From positions 1 through 21,648 of the forward strand of contig JAGMDW010000079.1 in NCBI GenBank assembly GCA_023128455.1: 21,648 nucleotides of DNA, given 5' to 3'. Source of the stretch: Desulfurellaceae bacterium (GTDB taxonomy: Bacteria > Campylobacterota_A > Desulfurellia > JAGGSF01). The translations under genes were made by a program, and so were the position numbers. Under the pieces are notes generated by a model that made no database searches, was not told where the DNA came from, and saw only the letters and a program-made list of their open reading frames with translations. How positions within the stretch are numbered: the stretch's first letter is position 1; the number at the start of each line of letters is the position of its first letter. Positions 14,670-21,576 of the stretch are shown in pieces.

Positions 14670-14685
14670 TGTTTCACGTGAAACT
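14670..14685. other. parS: parS centromere-like site (ParB-binding), TGTTTCACGTGAAACT
   Basis: The 16-mer matches the widely conserved bacterial chromosomal parS consensus TGTTTCACGTGAAACA at 15 of 16 positions, and its central 14 bases (14671-14684) form a perfect palindrome. ParB spreads from such sites to organise and segregate the origin region together with ParA and SMC. It overlaps the last two bases of the mnmE stop codon and lies in a cluster (rpmH-rnpA-yidD-yidC-mnmE-rsmG) that usually sits near the origin. No T-run follows the palindrome on either strand, so it is not a terminator. parA and parB are not in the window. Confidence 0.85.
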
Positions 14686-16060
14686 ATTTTCCCAGACAAA
14701 ATATAGAAAACATTTTATCTAACATATCTTCTGTGGTTACATTTCCTATCAACTCATCCAAAGCACTTACAATAAACTGTATTTCTATAGAAATTAGAGC
14801 AGGGTCTATGTTGTCTTCAATGTGTTGTCTTAAAATTGGAATTTCCCACATGGCCTTTTCCAATGTTTTCTTTTGTCTCTCGTTTGTAACGGCGATCTCG
14901 CTGTCATTCACATTATAATAAATAATCTGCCCGTAAATTTCTTTCTTCAATTTATCCAAGCCTCTGTTATCTAAAAGACAACCTTCTACTATAGGACATT
15001 GAGGGAAAAAATCTGCCAATTTCTCTTTATTTATTTTCTTGTCTAAATCTACTTTATTCGCAAATATAACCTTTCTGCAAGAGGCATTCTTCAGCAAATC
15101 TATAATAACTTTATCTTCCTCATCCAATTCTCTCGATACATCCAGAACAAAAACCACTATATCTGCTTTTTCTATGGAATCTTTACTACGCTCTACTCCC
15201 AAACTTTCTATCAAACCTTCTGTTTTTCTTATACCTGCTGTATCTAAAATCCTAAACGGCACACCATTTAAAGTAATATATTCGGATATCACATCTCTCG
15301 TCGTACCGGGAATATCTGTTACAATCGCCCGTTCATCATTTAATAAAGCGTTGAGAAGAGAAGATTTGCCTACATTTGGTTTCCCCACTATAGACAAGGT
15401 AACGCCACTTACAATATTTATACCCGATGACGCAGACTGCAAGAGCTTATCCAACACACCATAAATATCATCTACTATCTTTAATTTGCTCTCTATTGAA
15501 ATGTTGGAGTAGTCTTCTTCTGGATAATCTATCATCACTTCATTATAAGAAAGGAGCAGTAACAACTTTTCTCTCAACCCTCTCACAATTTGAGAAAGCT
15601 TCCCTGAAAGCTGGTTCTGACAGATCATTAAAGCTCTTTCAGTTTTAGCTGAAATCACCTCTGCTACCGCCTCTGCCTGTAAAAGATCAATTCTACCATT
15701 TAGAAAGGCCATCTTCGTAAACTCACCGGGCTGAGCCATACGAGCACCATTTTCAAGCAATATACTTAAAACCTTTTTTAAAACTATTATTCCACCATGA
15801 CAGTTTATTTCCACCATGTCTTCTGTGGTATAGGAATGAGGTGCTTTCATTATTGAAAGCAAGACCTCATCTATAATCTCTTCTCTTTTATCTACAATAT
15901 GTCCATAATATATGTGATGTGATAAAAAATGTTTCTTATGAGGACGAAATATCCTTTGAGCAATGGACAATGATTGAGAACCACTCATTCTCACTATACC
16001 TATCGCGCCATTTCCTAAAGGCGTAGCTATGGCTGCTATTGTATCCTGTTCTAAGCTCAT
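14684..16060 (-). CDS. mnmE: tRNA modification GTPase MnmE (TrmE)
   Basis: MnmE works with MnmG to place the 5-(carboxymethyl)aminomethyl group on wobble uridine 34 of certain tRNAs. The 458-residue protein has the folate-binding N-terminal domain (DTIAAIATPLGNGAIGIVRMSG), a helical domain, and an inserted Ras-like G domain. The G domain shows GKPNVGKSSLLNALL (G1), DIPGTTRD (G2), DTAGIRKTE (G3) and NKVD (G4). The C-terminal CLGK (Cys455 to Lys458) is the family's catalytic CxGK end. The start overlaps the yidC stop as ATGA (16057-16060). Its partner gene mnmG is missing from the cluster. A parS site overlaps the stop codon. Confidence 0.95.
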   Translation of the reverse strand: MSLEQDTIAAIATPLGNGAIGIVRMSGSQSLSIAQRIFRPHKKHFLSHHIYYGHIVDKREEIIDEVLLSIMKAPHSYTTEDMVEINCHGGIIVLKKVLSILLENGARMAQPGEFTKMAFLNGRIDLLQAEAVAEVISAKTERALMICQNQLSGKLSQIVRGLREKLLLLLSYNEVMIDYPEEDYSNISIESKLKIVDDIYGVLDKLLQSASSGINIVSGVTLSIVGKPNVGKSSLLNALLNDERAIVTDIPGTTRDVISEYITLNGVPFRILDTAGIRKTEGLIESLGVERSKDSIEKADIVVFVLDVSRELDEEDKVIIDLLKNASCRKVIFANKVDLDKKINKEKLADFFPQCPIVEGCLLDNRGLDKLKKEIYGQIIYYNVNDSEIAVTNERQKKTLEKAMWEIPILRQHIEDNIDPALISIEIQFIVSALDELIGNVTTEDMLDKMFSIFCLGK

Positions 16061-17595
16061 CCTGCTTTTTTCTGTTCGGAGACCTTAAGCCTTTTTGCAT
16101 CTATGAAGATTTGCTGGGCTACCGTCAAGATATTGTTAAAAAGCCAGTAGATAACAAGACCAGATGGAAAATTCAAAAACATCACCGTAAATATGACAGG
16201 CAAGAAAGCCATTAACTTTGCCTGTTTGGGGTCTATGGAGGCAGGCATTATCTTTTGCTGAACATACATGCTTGCACCCATAAGAATAGGCGTAATAAAA
16301 TAAGGGTCACGGACAGAGAGGTCATGAATCCAGAAAACAAATGGTGCTCCTCGCAACTCTATAGCATTTAACAAAACACTATATAAAGCAATGAATATAG
16401 GAATCTGAACAAGCATAGGCAAGCACCCCCCGAACGGGTTTACCTTATTCCTTTTATACAGTTCCATTGTTGCTTTACTTATTTGTTCTTGTTTGCCTTT
16501 ATATTTTGCTTGAACCTCTTTCAACTGCGGTTGTAAATTCTGCATACGTCTCATGGAGCGGAAAGACATAAAACCTAAAGGATAAAAGACAAGTCTGATC
16601 AGGAAGGTGAGAATGAGTATTGCAATACCATAATTGCCTACCATATTGTAGAAGAGCTTGAGCACATAAAGTAAAGGTTTTCCAATAAAACCAAACATGC
16701 CAAAAGTTACAATGCGCGAAAGCTCATGATTGTAGGATTTCAATATATCAATCTGTTTTGGTCCAGCATAAACGGAAAGATTCATAGAAGAAAGCTTGCT
16801 GTATTTTATAAATGAGTTTTTTCCTTCATTTTCTTCAAACCCGCAATTAGAGGGAGTGATCTCAGGAATAGCAAGAAAACAAAAATATTTATCTTCCTGT
16901 CCTATCCACTGAATATTGCCCTCTACATTGTTGATTTTTTTATCCTTGCACAGTTTATTTCCGATAAGAGCTATACTACCTATGTGAGCATGCTTTTTCT
17001 TCTTTTGAGAACCTAAATCTGGACCCAAGTAAATAGAAAAAGGAGAATCAAAAGAAAAAATCCTGCCATCTTTCAGAAATTCAAGCTTGTATGAAAACAG
17101 ATAAGAATCGTAAAAAAAAGTGTACATTTTCACAATTTTATACCCTTCTCCTAAATCCTTTTCAAAAACAACTGTTTTTTCAGTCTTCCTGGGAGAAAGA
17201 GTAACTTTGTCTATGCTACACATATAAGGAACTTGTTCCCATTTTTCTAAGGTGTCATTAAAAAAGACTGTTCTTAAAGGATAAAGTCCCCCCTTTTTTA
17301 TCAATTTTACGCCTTTATAAGATTTCATATCAAGATTTGTAATCACTGCTCCTTGAGATGAAAGTGTTGCCGTATAAAGGTTATTAGAAACAACTATTGT
17401 CTTTGCGGGACGTTTTTCGAAGCGGGTTATTTTTCCTTCAACCAATCTTTCCTTTTCTACTTTTTTTTCTACCTTCTCACTTACAACTGCTTTCTCCTGC
17501 AATGTTTTTTTTGGTGCAGGAGACATAAAAAAATAACCGTAAATTATAAAAATAAAAAAGGACAAAGCAAAAGCGATAATTACATTTTTTTCCAT
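16057..17595 (-). CDS. yidC: Membrane protein insertase YidC (diderm type)
   Basis: YidC inserts and folds inner-membrane proteins, alone or with the Sec translocon. The 512-residue protein has an N-terminal membrane anchor (about 5-24, IIAFALSFFIFIIYGYFF), a large periplasmic beta-domain to about residue 310, then the conserved insertase core. The core includes VGNYGIAILILTFLIRLVFYPLGF with the functional arginine of the groove, the cytoplasmic hairpin MRRMQNLQPQLKEVQAKYKG, and later hydrophobic segments around PMLVQIPIFIALYSVLL, FITPILMGASMYVQQ and LPVIFTVMFLNFPSGLVIYWL. The periplasmic domain is typical of bacteria with an outer membrane. GAGGG lies about 8 nt before the ATG, inside the end of yidD; the two genes overlap by 16 nt. 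The C-terminus is basic (KRLKVSEQKKAG), as in ribosome-contacting tails. Confidence 0.95.
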   Translation of the reverse strand: MEKNVIIAFALSFFIFIIYGYFFMSPAPKKTLQEKAVVSEKVEKKVEKERLVEGKITRFEKRPAKTIVVSNNLYTATLSSQGAVITNLDMKSYKGVKLIKKGGLYPLRTVFFNDTLEKWEQVPYMCSIDKVTLSPRKTEKTVVFEKDLGEGYKIVKMYTFFYDSYLFSYKLEFLKDGRIFSFDSPFSIYLGPDLGSQKKKKHAHIGSIALIGNKLCKDKKINNVEGNIQWIGQEDKYFCFLAIPEITPSNCGFEENEGKNSFIKYSKLSSMNLSVYAGPKQIDILKSYNHELSRIVTFGMFGFIGKPLLYVLKLFYNMVGNYGIAILILTFLIRLVFYPLGFMSFRSMRRMQNLQPQLKEVQAKYKGKQEQISKATMELYKRNKVNPFGGCLPMLVQIPIFIALYSVLLNAIELRGAPFVFWIHDLSVRDPYFITPILMGASMYVQQKIMPASIDPKQAKLMAFLPVIFTVMFLNFPSGLVIYWLFNNILTVAQQIFIDAKRLKVSEQKKAG

Positions 17596-17870
17596 ACACT
17601 TTCCCTCAATGGTGATTTTATGGGAGGATCATAGCCTCCACGAGACCAGGGCGCACATCTAACTATTCTCCACATGGCCATCAAAAATCCTTCTAAAGGA
17701 CCAAATCTTCGTATTGCCTGTATAGCATAGACCGAGCAAGAAGGATAAAATCTGCATTTCTTAGGGAAAATAGGAGATACAAAATACCGATAAAATCTGA
17801 TAAAACTAATCAACAAAAAGCTTACAGCATTTCCAAACAACTTTGAAATTGTTCGTTTATCTCTTTCCAC
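17580..17870 (-). CDS. yidD: Membrane protein insertion efficiency factor YidD
   Basis: YidD is a small membrane-associated protein that helps YidC-dependent insertion. The family core is plain: LISFIRFYRYFVSPIFPKKCRFYPSCSVYAIQAI, then GFLMAMWRIVRCAPWSRGGYDPP, with the conserved cysteines Cys39, Cys45 and Cys72 and an amphipathic N-terminal helix. At 96 residues it has about 15 more N-terminal residues than many members. The start chosen is GTG 17870, with GGAG 8 nt upstream, which makes it overlap rnpA by 49 nt. Such overlap is common for this gene pair. A later TTG start near the core is possible. Confidence 0.9.
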   Translation of the reverse strand: MERDKRTISKLFGNAVSFLLISFIRFYRYFVSPIFPKKCRFYPSCSVYAIQAIRRFGPLEGFLMAMWRIVRCAPWSRGGYDPPIKSPLRESVWKKM

Positions 17871-18151
17871 AATGCATTCTCCAAACCTCTGTGAGCAATT
17901 AATACTATATCGTATCCACCCTTTATCCGTTTATAATTCAATCTAAAAAGCTCTCTTAATCTTCTTTTGCATCTATTCCTTATGCAAGCATTACCTACCT
18001 TTTTGCTGGCTATTACTCCCAACCGCGAGTAATTCTTCTCATTTTTTTTCGCCAGCACAGTAAAATAGCGCGTATTACATTTCCTTCCGACTCCAAGTAT
18101 TTCTCTATATAGACTACTGGATCTTACTTTCTTTTCAAGACCAAAGCGCAT
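17822..18151 (-). CDS. rnpA: Ribonuclease P protein component
   Basis: RnpA is the basic protein cofactor of RNase P, which trims the 5' leaders of precursor tRNAs. The 109-residue protein carries the signature RLGVIASKKVGNACIRNRCKRRLRELFR, with the RNR box at residues 58-60, and the N-terminal YFTVLAKKN strand. Length is normal. Its ATG shares one base with the rpmH stop (TAATG), and its end overlaps yidD. The RNA subunit of RNase P is not in the window. Confidence 0.95.
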   Translation of the reverse strand: MRFGLEKKVRSSSLYREILGVGRKCNTRYFTVLAKKNEKNYSRLGVIASKKVGNACIRNRCKRRLRELFRLNYKRIKGGYDIVLIAHRGLENALWKEINEQFQSCLEML

Positions 18152-18285
18152 TACACAGAAATTCTCTTTCTTCCTTTCGCCCTTCTTCTATTTAAAATTG
18201 CTCTGCCGTTCTTAGTCTTCATGCGCGCCCTAAAACCATGCGTTCTCTTGCGCGGTATATTGTGCGGCTGATAAGTTCTTTTCAT
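18151..18285 (-). CDS. rpmH: 50S ribosomal protein L34
   Basis: This 44-residue protein is L34. Translating the minus strand gives MKRTYQPHNIPRKRTHGF, then RARMKTKNGRAILNRRRAKG and the end RKRISV, which fits the family over its whole length. GGAGGTT (18297-18291) lies 5 nt before the ATG. The stop TAA shares its last base with the rnpA start, so the two are translationally coupled, as in most bacteria. It is the first gene of the origin-type cluster. Confidence 0.96.
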   Translation of the reverse strand: MKRTYQPHNIPRKRTHGFRARMKTKNGRAILNRRRAKGRKRISV

Positions 18286-18309
18286 TCTCTAACCTCCAAA
18301 CACCTGCGA

Positions 18310-18338
18310 AGTATACACAACACACAATTAAAAGGCAA
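18310..18338 (-). promoter_or_regulatory. Promoter of the rpmH-rnpA-yidD-yidC-mnmE operon
   Basis: On the minus strand TTGCCT (18338-18333) and TATACT (18315-18310) are spaced by exactly 17 nt. The start expected near 18303 gives an 18-nt leader holding the GGAGGTT ribosome-binding site of rpmH. Confidence 0.6.
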
Positions 18339-18349
18339 ACATTTTAAAA

Positions 18350-18377
18350 TTGAAAAGTGAACAAACAATGGTATTAT
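18350..18377 (+). promoter_or_regulatory. Promoter of thi4-phosphohexomutase
   Basis: TTGAAA (18350-18355) and TATTAT (18372-18377) are spaced by 16 nt, with TGG just before the -10 (extended -10). The predicted start near 18384 leaves a leader of only about 24 nt. That excludes an in-frame GTG at 18357 as the thi4 start and leaves no space for a thiamin-pyrophosphate riboswitch. Confidence 0.6.
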
Positions 18378-18407
18378 GTGAGAAGAATAAAAGTAAGGGG
18401 GAAAATA

Positions 18408-19202
18408 ATGTTGGATGAGAAGATTATCTCGCAAGCTATCATTGAAAAATACTCTCAAAAGCTACTCTCCTGTTTGGAAAATGATGTTTCTATTGTAGGC
18501 GGGGGACCAGCAGGACTTATATGTGCATATTTCTTAAGCAAAGAAGGATACAAGACATGCTTATTTGAAAAGAAATTATCCATCGGCGGAGGAATGTGGG
18601 GAGGAGGAATGCTGTTTAACAAGATCGTCGTTCAAGAAGAAGGAAAGATAATCCTTGATGAATTTGACATAAATTATGAAAAATATGTAGAAGGATATTA
18701 TGTGTCAGACGCCATAGAGGCAATATCCACCATTACTTCCAAAGCGGCAAAAAGTGGAGCACAAATATTCAATTGTGTAGAAACGGAAGATGTGGTTTTG
18801 AAAAAGACAAATTCTGATTACCATGTGTGTGGACTGGTGGTCAGCTGGGCTCCGGTAAACATGGCTCATCTGCCCGTTGACCCTTTGGTGGTAGAATCAA
18901 AATATGTAGTGGATGCTACCGGACATGAAGCGGTAGTGGCCTCCACACTGGAGAAAAAAGCAGGCGTAAAACTCATCTCTCCCACCGGCAAGGTCATTGG
19001 GGAAAAACCGCTGTGGGCAGAGATGGGAGAAAGAGATGTGGTTTTACATACAAAGGAGGTCTATCCAGGATTATTTGTGGCTGGAATGGCCGCGGTCAAT
19101 GTCTGCGGCGCACATAGAATGGGACCGGTATTTGGTGGAATGATGCTCTCTGGTAAAAAAGCCGCACAGTTAATCGTAGAAAAATTAAAAAAAGAGATAT
19201 AA
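18408..19202 (+). CDS. thi4: Thi4-family thiazole synthase (ADP-thiazole, probably sulfide-dependent)
   Basis: Thi4 makes the ADP-thiazole precursor of thiamin from NAD, glycine and a sulfur source. The 264-residue protein shows the Rossmann loop GGGPAG (31-36), GGGMWGGGMLFNKIVV, the VDATGHEA strand and the C-terminal GMAAVNVCGAHRMGPVFGGMMLSGKKAA, all strong family marks. ATG 18408 has GGGGG (18397-18401) 6 nt upstream. Yeast Thi4 donates sulfur from a cysteine (Cys205); archaeal and anaerobe enzymes have His there and use sulfide. In this protein the matching stretch reads MAHLPVDP (152-159): by my alignment Pro156 holds the Cys/His place and His154 is two residues earlier. No donor cysteine is present, so sulfide use is likely. 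The phosphohexomutase gene starts 2 nt after its stop. An archaeal-style ribose-bisphosphate isomerase role for the fold is less likely. Confidence 0.88.
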   Translation: MLDEKIISQAIIEKYSQKLLSCLENDVSIVGGGPAGLICAYFLSKEGYKTCLFEKKLSIGGGMWGGGMLFNKIVVQEEGKIILDEFDINYEKYVEGYYVSDAIEAISTITSKAAKSGAQIFNCVETEDVVLKKTNSDYHVCGLVVSWAPVNMAHLPVDPLVVESKYVVDATGHEAVVASTLEKKAGVKLISPTGKVIGEKPLWAEMGERDVVLHTKEVYPGLFVAGMAAVNVCGAHRMGPVFGGMMLSGKKAAQLIVEKLKKEI

Positions 19203-19204
19203 AC

Positions 19205-20620
19205 ATGCATGTTGTTGACGAAGTTTTTAGAGAATATGACATAAGGGGCATTGTAGATAAAGAAATAAACGAACATTTTGCCTTTATGTTGGGCAAGACT
19301 TTCTCCGCATATATAAGAGAAAAAACAAATAAGCAAGAAATTACAGTAAGCGTGGGATATGATGTACGCTTGAGTTCCAAGTCTTTCGCCCAGTCTCTTA
19401 TAAAAGGCTTCAATACCCAGGGTGTGAAGGTAATCAATGTAGGACTTGTTCCAACTCCCCTCCTGTATTTTTCTCTATTTAAATTACCCGTAGACGGGGG
19501 AATAATGATCACCGCTTCCCACAATCCCCCTCAATACAATGGATTCAAAATGTGTTTAAACAAAACCACACTGTACGGTCAGGAAATTCAAGAAGTAAAA
19601 GAGCTGATGAAGAAAGATAAAACCAAATCATACTCAGAAGAGATGACCAATCCCATTTATGAAGAATATGATATAATAAAAGGTTACAAAACATATATCC
19701 TAAATCAGTTTGCTTACCTAAGGAACTATTCCAATAAACCAAAATTGGTTTTGGATGCGGGAAATGGATGCGGAGGATTTGTCGCCTATCCCTTAATAAA
19801 GGATTTGGGGTTTGAGGTTGAAGGTTTGTATATTGAACCAGATGGAAATTTTCCAAATCATCATCCCGACCCCACAAAGGAAGAAAATCTAAAAGATATG
19901 AAAAAGATAATAAAAGAAAAAAACTATGATTTGGGAATAGGGTTTGATGGAGATGCGGATAGGGTAGGTGTGATTTTAAAAGATGGAAGAACAATGCTGG
20001 GGGACAGATTAATGCTTTTATTCTCTGAATATATCTTAAAAGAAAAACCGGAGAATCCTACCATCGTTGCTGATGTAAAATGTTCAAATATATTGTTTGA
20101 TAAGATAAAAGAATTTGGTGGAAAAGCCATTATGTGGAAAACAGGACATTCTCTAATAAAAGAAAAACTGTATGAGGAAAATGCCGTATTTGCAGGTGAG
20201 ATGAGTGGACATTATTTTTTCAATGATCGCTACTTTGGTTATGATGATGCAATATATGGAGCATTGAGATTGTTAGAGATTATAACAAAAAACAATCTAA
20301 ATTTAGTAGATTGGATGGATTCTCTTCCCAGGGTTTTTTCTACACCAGAGATAAGGATGGAATGCCCGGAGGAAAGAAAGAGAGAAATTGCATCTAAAAT
20401 CTGCGACTATTTCAAACAAAAAGCAGAAGAATACAAAATAAAAGAAATCATAACCATAGATGGAATAAGGTTCAAAACAGAAAATGGATGGGCGCTGGTA
20501 AGGGCAAGCAATACACAAGCGGAACTCGTATTGAGATTTGAAGCAAAAGATAAAGACTATTTAAAGAATTTAATGAACATCGTTCAAAACAAAATTGAAG
20601 AACTGTTAAAAGAAGAGTAA
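19205..20620 (+). CDS. Phosphomannomutase/phosphoglucomutase (alpha-D-phosphohexomutase)
   Basis: This 471-residue enzyme interconverts hexose 1- and 6-phosphates (mannose or glucose), supplying nucleotide-sugar synthesis and cell-surface glycans. The four family sites are present. They are EYDIRG at the N-terminus, the phosphoserine loop ITASHNPPQYNGFK (catalytic Ser105), the metal loop FDGDADR (Asp248, 250 and 252), and the sugar loop GEMSGHYFF followed late by the phosphate loop RASNTQAELVLRFEA. Length and order match the AlgC/ManB-type bifunctional group; specificity cannot be fixed from sequence alone. The ATG lies 2 nt after the thi4 stop with only a weak AAGAGA before it, so it is probably co-translated with thi4. 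The pairing with thi4 has no obvious pathway link. Confidence 0.93.
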   Translation: MHVVDEVFREYDIRGIVDKEINEHFAFMLGKTFSAYIREKTNKQEITVSVGYDVRLSSKSFAQSLIKGFNTQGVKVINVGLVPTPLLYFSLFKLPVDGGIMITASHNPPQYNGFKMCLNKTTLYGQEIQEVKELMKKDKTKSYSEEMTNPIYEEYDIIKGYKTYILNQFAYLRNYSNKPKLVLDAGNGCGGFVAYPLIKDLGFEVEGLYIEPDGNFPNHHPDPTKEENLKDMKKIIKEKNYDLGIGFDGDADRVGVILKDGRTMLGDRLMLLFSEYILKEKPENPTIVADVKCSNILFDKIKEFGGKAIMWKTGHSLIKEKLYEENAVFAGEMSGHYFFNDRYFGYDDAIYGALRLLEIITKNNLNLVDWMDSLPRVFSTPEIRMECPEERKREIASKICDYFKQKAEEYKIKEIITIDGIRFKTENGWALVRASNTQAELVLRFEAKDKDYLKNLMNIVQNKIEELLKEE

Positions 20621-20653
20621 GCAACTTCTGAACTATATCTACTTCTTTTAACA
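20604..20653. terminator. AT-rich inverted repeat, possible bidirectional terminator
   Basis: TGTTAAAAGAAG (20604-20615) and CTTCTTTTAACA (20642-20653) form a perfect 12-bp inverted repeat with a 26-nt loop. It spans the end of the phosphohexomutase gene and the gap before the convergent KAP-type gene. The stem is mostly A-T and no clean T-run follows, so termination strength is doubtful. Confidence 0.35.
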
Positions 20654-20664
20654 TACAAGTAGTC

Positions 20665-21576
20665 TTACTGCTTTTCCAGTTCTTCTTCTGAATCTTTATC
20701 TTCTAATTGTTTAATAAAAGTTTCAATAGCAATTTTTTTCTCATCTTTTAACCATTCGGGTGATGATTTGAGAAGATTCTTGCATCTATCTATAATTTCT
20801 GCTGGTTTAACAAAAGGCTCAATAACATCTACTCCTTGAATGTGAGTTTTTGAAGGAAAAGCCGCAAGAAAATCAACAAGTCCTTCATCAGAGGCAACTA
20901 TATTTGATGCCCATTCTCTAACTGGCTTACCACCTTCCCGATCACGCCATTTATAGAGAATACCCACCAAATTAGGAGTTTTAAGGAGTTTTTTATTTGA
21001 AACTGCTTGCTTAATTTTATTTAATGCAATTTTTTCTAATTCTTCTACATGCTGGGCGCTAATGAGACATTCATTCTCAGGTTTGGCTCGAGCATTATAT
21101 TTTCCATGTTGTTGTCTAAGTTTAGTAACTTCTCTAACAATCATTAAAACAGCATATCTATTCAAAAATGCCTCTTTTAAAATTTTAAATCTCTCATCTT
21201 GGGTTTTGTATCGTTTCAATAACTGAAACATAATATGATGTATATGAATATCGTTAGAAGCTAATCCATCTTCTGTCATAATAAGTTTATCTCCAATATT
21301 AAAAAGGGCTTGTGATATGTTAGGAATATATTCTTTTAATATGTCTTTTTGAGTGTAATCTTGCAGTCGTTCAAGAAAAACACTGACTTTTGTAGAACCA
21401 TCAGGACGATGTTGTTGAGAAAGTTCAAGCAATTTATCACTAAATGCGTTAGCATTTTTTGTTAATGCCAAAATTGCTTCTATTTCAGAATGAGGAATTT
21501 GCCCTTCAGGAATTGCATAGCGAAAGTAAACTGGGAAAATATCAGGGCTTAGGAGTTCTTCTTCTGGACCACACAT
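20665..21576 (-). CDS. C-terminal region of a KAP-family P-loop NTPase, probably 5'-disrupted
   Basis: The 303-residue reading frame resembles the C-terminal, all-helical region of KAP-type P-loop NTPases. LLSPDIFPVYFRYAIPEGQIPHSEIEAIL matches the 'SP..F..YF....P.G..S..E' stretch after the NTPase domain. QQHGKYNARAKPENECLISAQHVEELEKIALNKI and ILYKWRDREGGKPVREWASNIVASDEGLVDFLAAF fit the tail. No Walker motif is in this part. In-frame stops (TAG at 21579-21577, TAA further up) precede the ATG, while the -1-shifted frame upstream stays open to the window edge. A full-length gene broken by one frameshift is therefore likely. Some KAP NTPases serve in phage defence (for example QatA); that role is not shown here. 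An intact stand-alone protein is the alternative. Confidence 0.6.
   Translation of the reverse strand: MCGPEEELLSPDIFPVYFRYAIPEGQIPHSEIEAILALTKNANAFSDKLLELSQQHRPDGSTKVSVFLERLQDYTQKDILKEYIPNISQALFNIGDKLIMTEDGLASNDIHIHHIMFQLLKRYKTQDERFKILKEAFLNRYAVLMIVREVTKLRQQHGKYNARAKPENECLISAQHVEELEKIALNKIKQAVSNKKLLKTPNLVGILYKWRDREGGKPVREWASNIVASDEGLVDFLAAFPSKTHIQGVDVIEPFVKPAEIIDRCKNLLKSSPEWLKDEKKIAIETFIKQLEDKDSEEELEKQ

Noticed and set aside
14670..14685. Palindrome read as a transcription terminator after mnmE
   Set aside because: No T-run follows on the minus strand, there is no loop, and the sequence is the parS consensus.
15039..15464. 141-codon plus-strand frame inside mnmE
   Set aside because: It is antisense to the conserved MnmE G domain; no ribosome-binding site or recognisable protein.
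18311..18319. GTATACACA as a DnaA box (one mismatch to TTATNCACA)
   Set aside because: It is a single imperfect copy overlapping the rpmH -10 element; no cluster of boxes or AT-rich unwinding region marks an origin inside the window.
18357..18407. GTG start for thi4, giving 17 more residues
   Set aside because: It falls upstream of the predicted transcription start, and the ATG at 18408 has a G-rich ribosome-binding site at the right distance.
18286..18407. Thiamin-pyrophosphate riboswitch before thi4
   Set aside because: The leader is only about 24 nt and lacks the CTGAGA-type core, so no THI-box can fit.
19545..19994. 149-codon antisense frame inside the phosphohexomutase gene
   Set aside because: Shadow of a clear enzyme gene; the translation is low-complexity in Leu, His and Ser with no family match.
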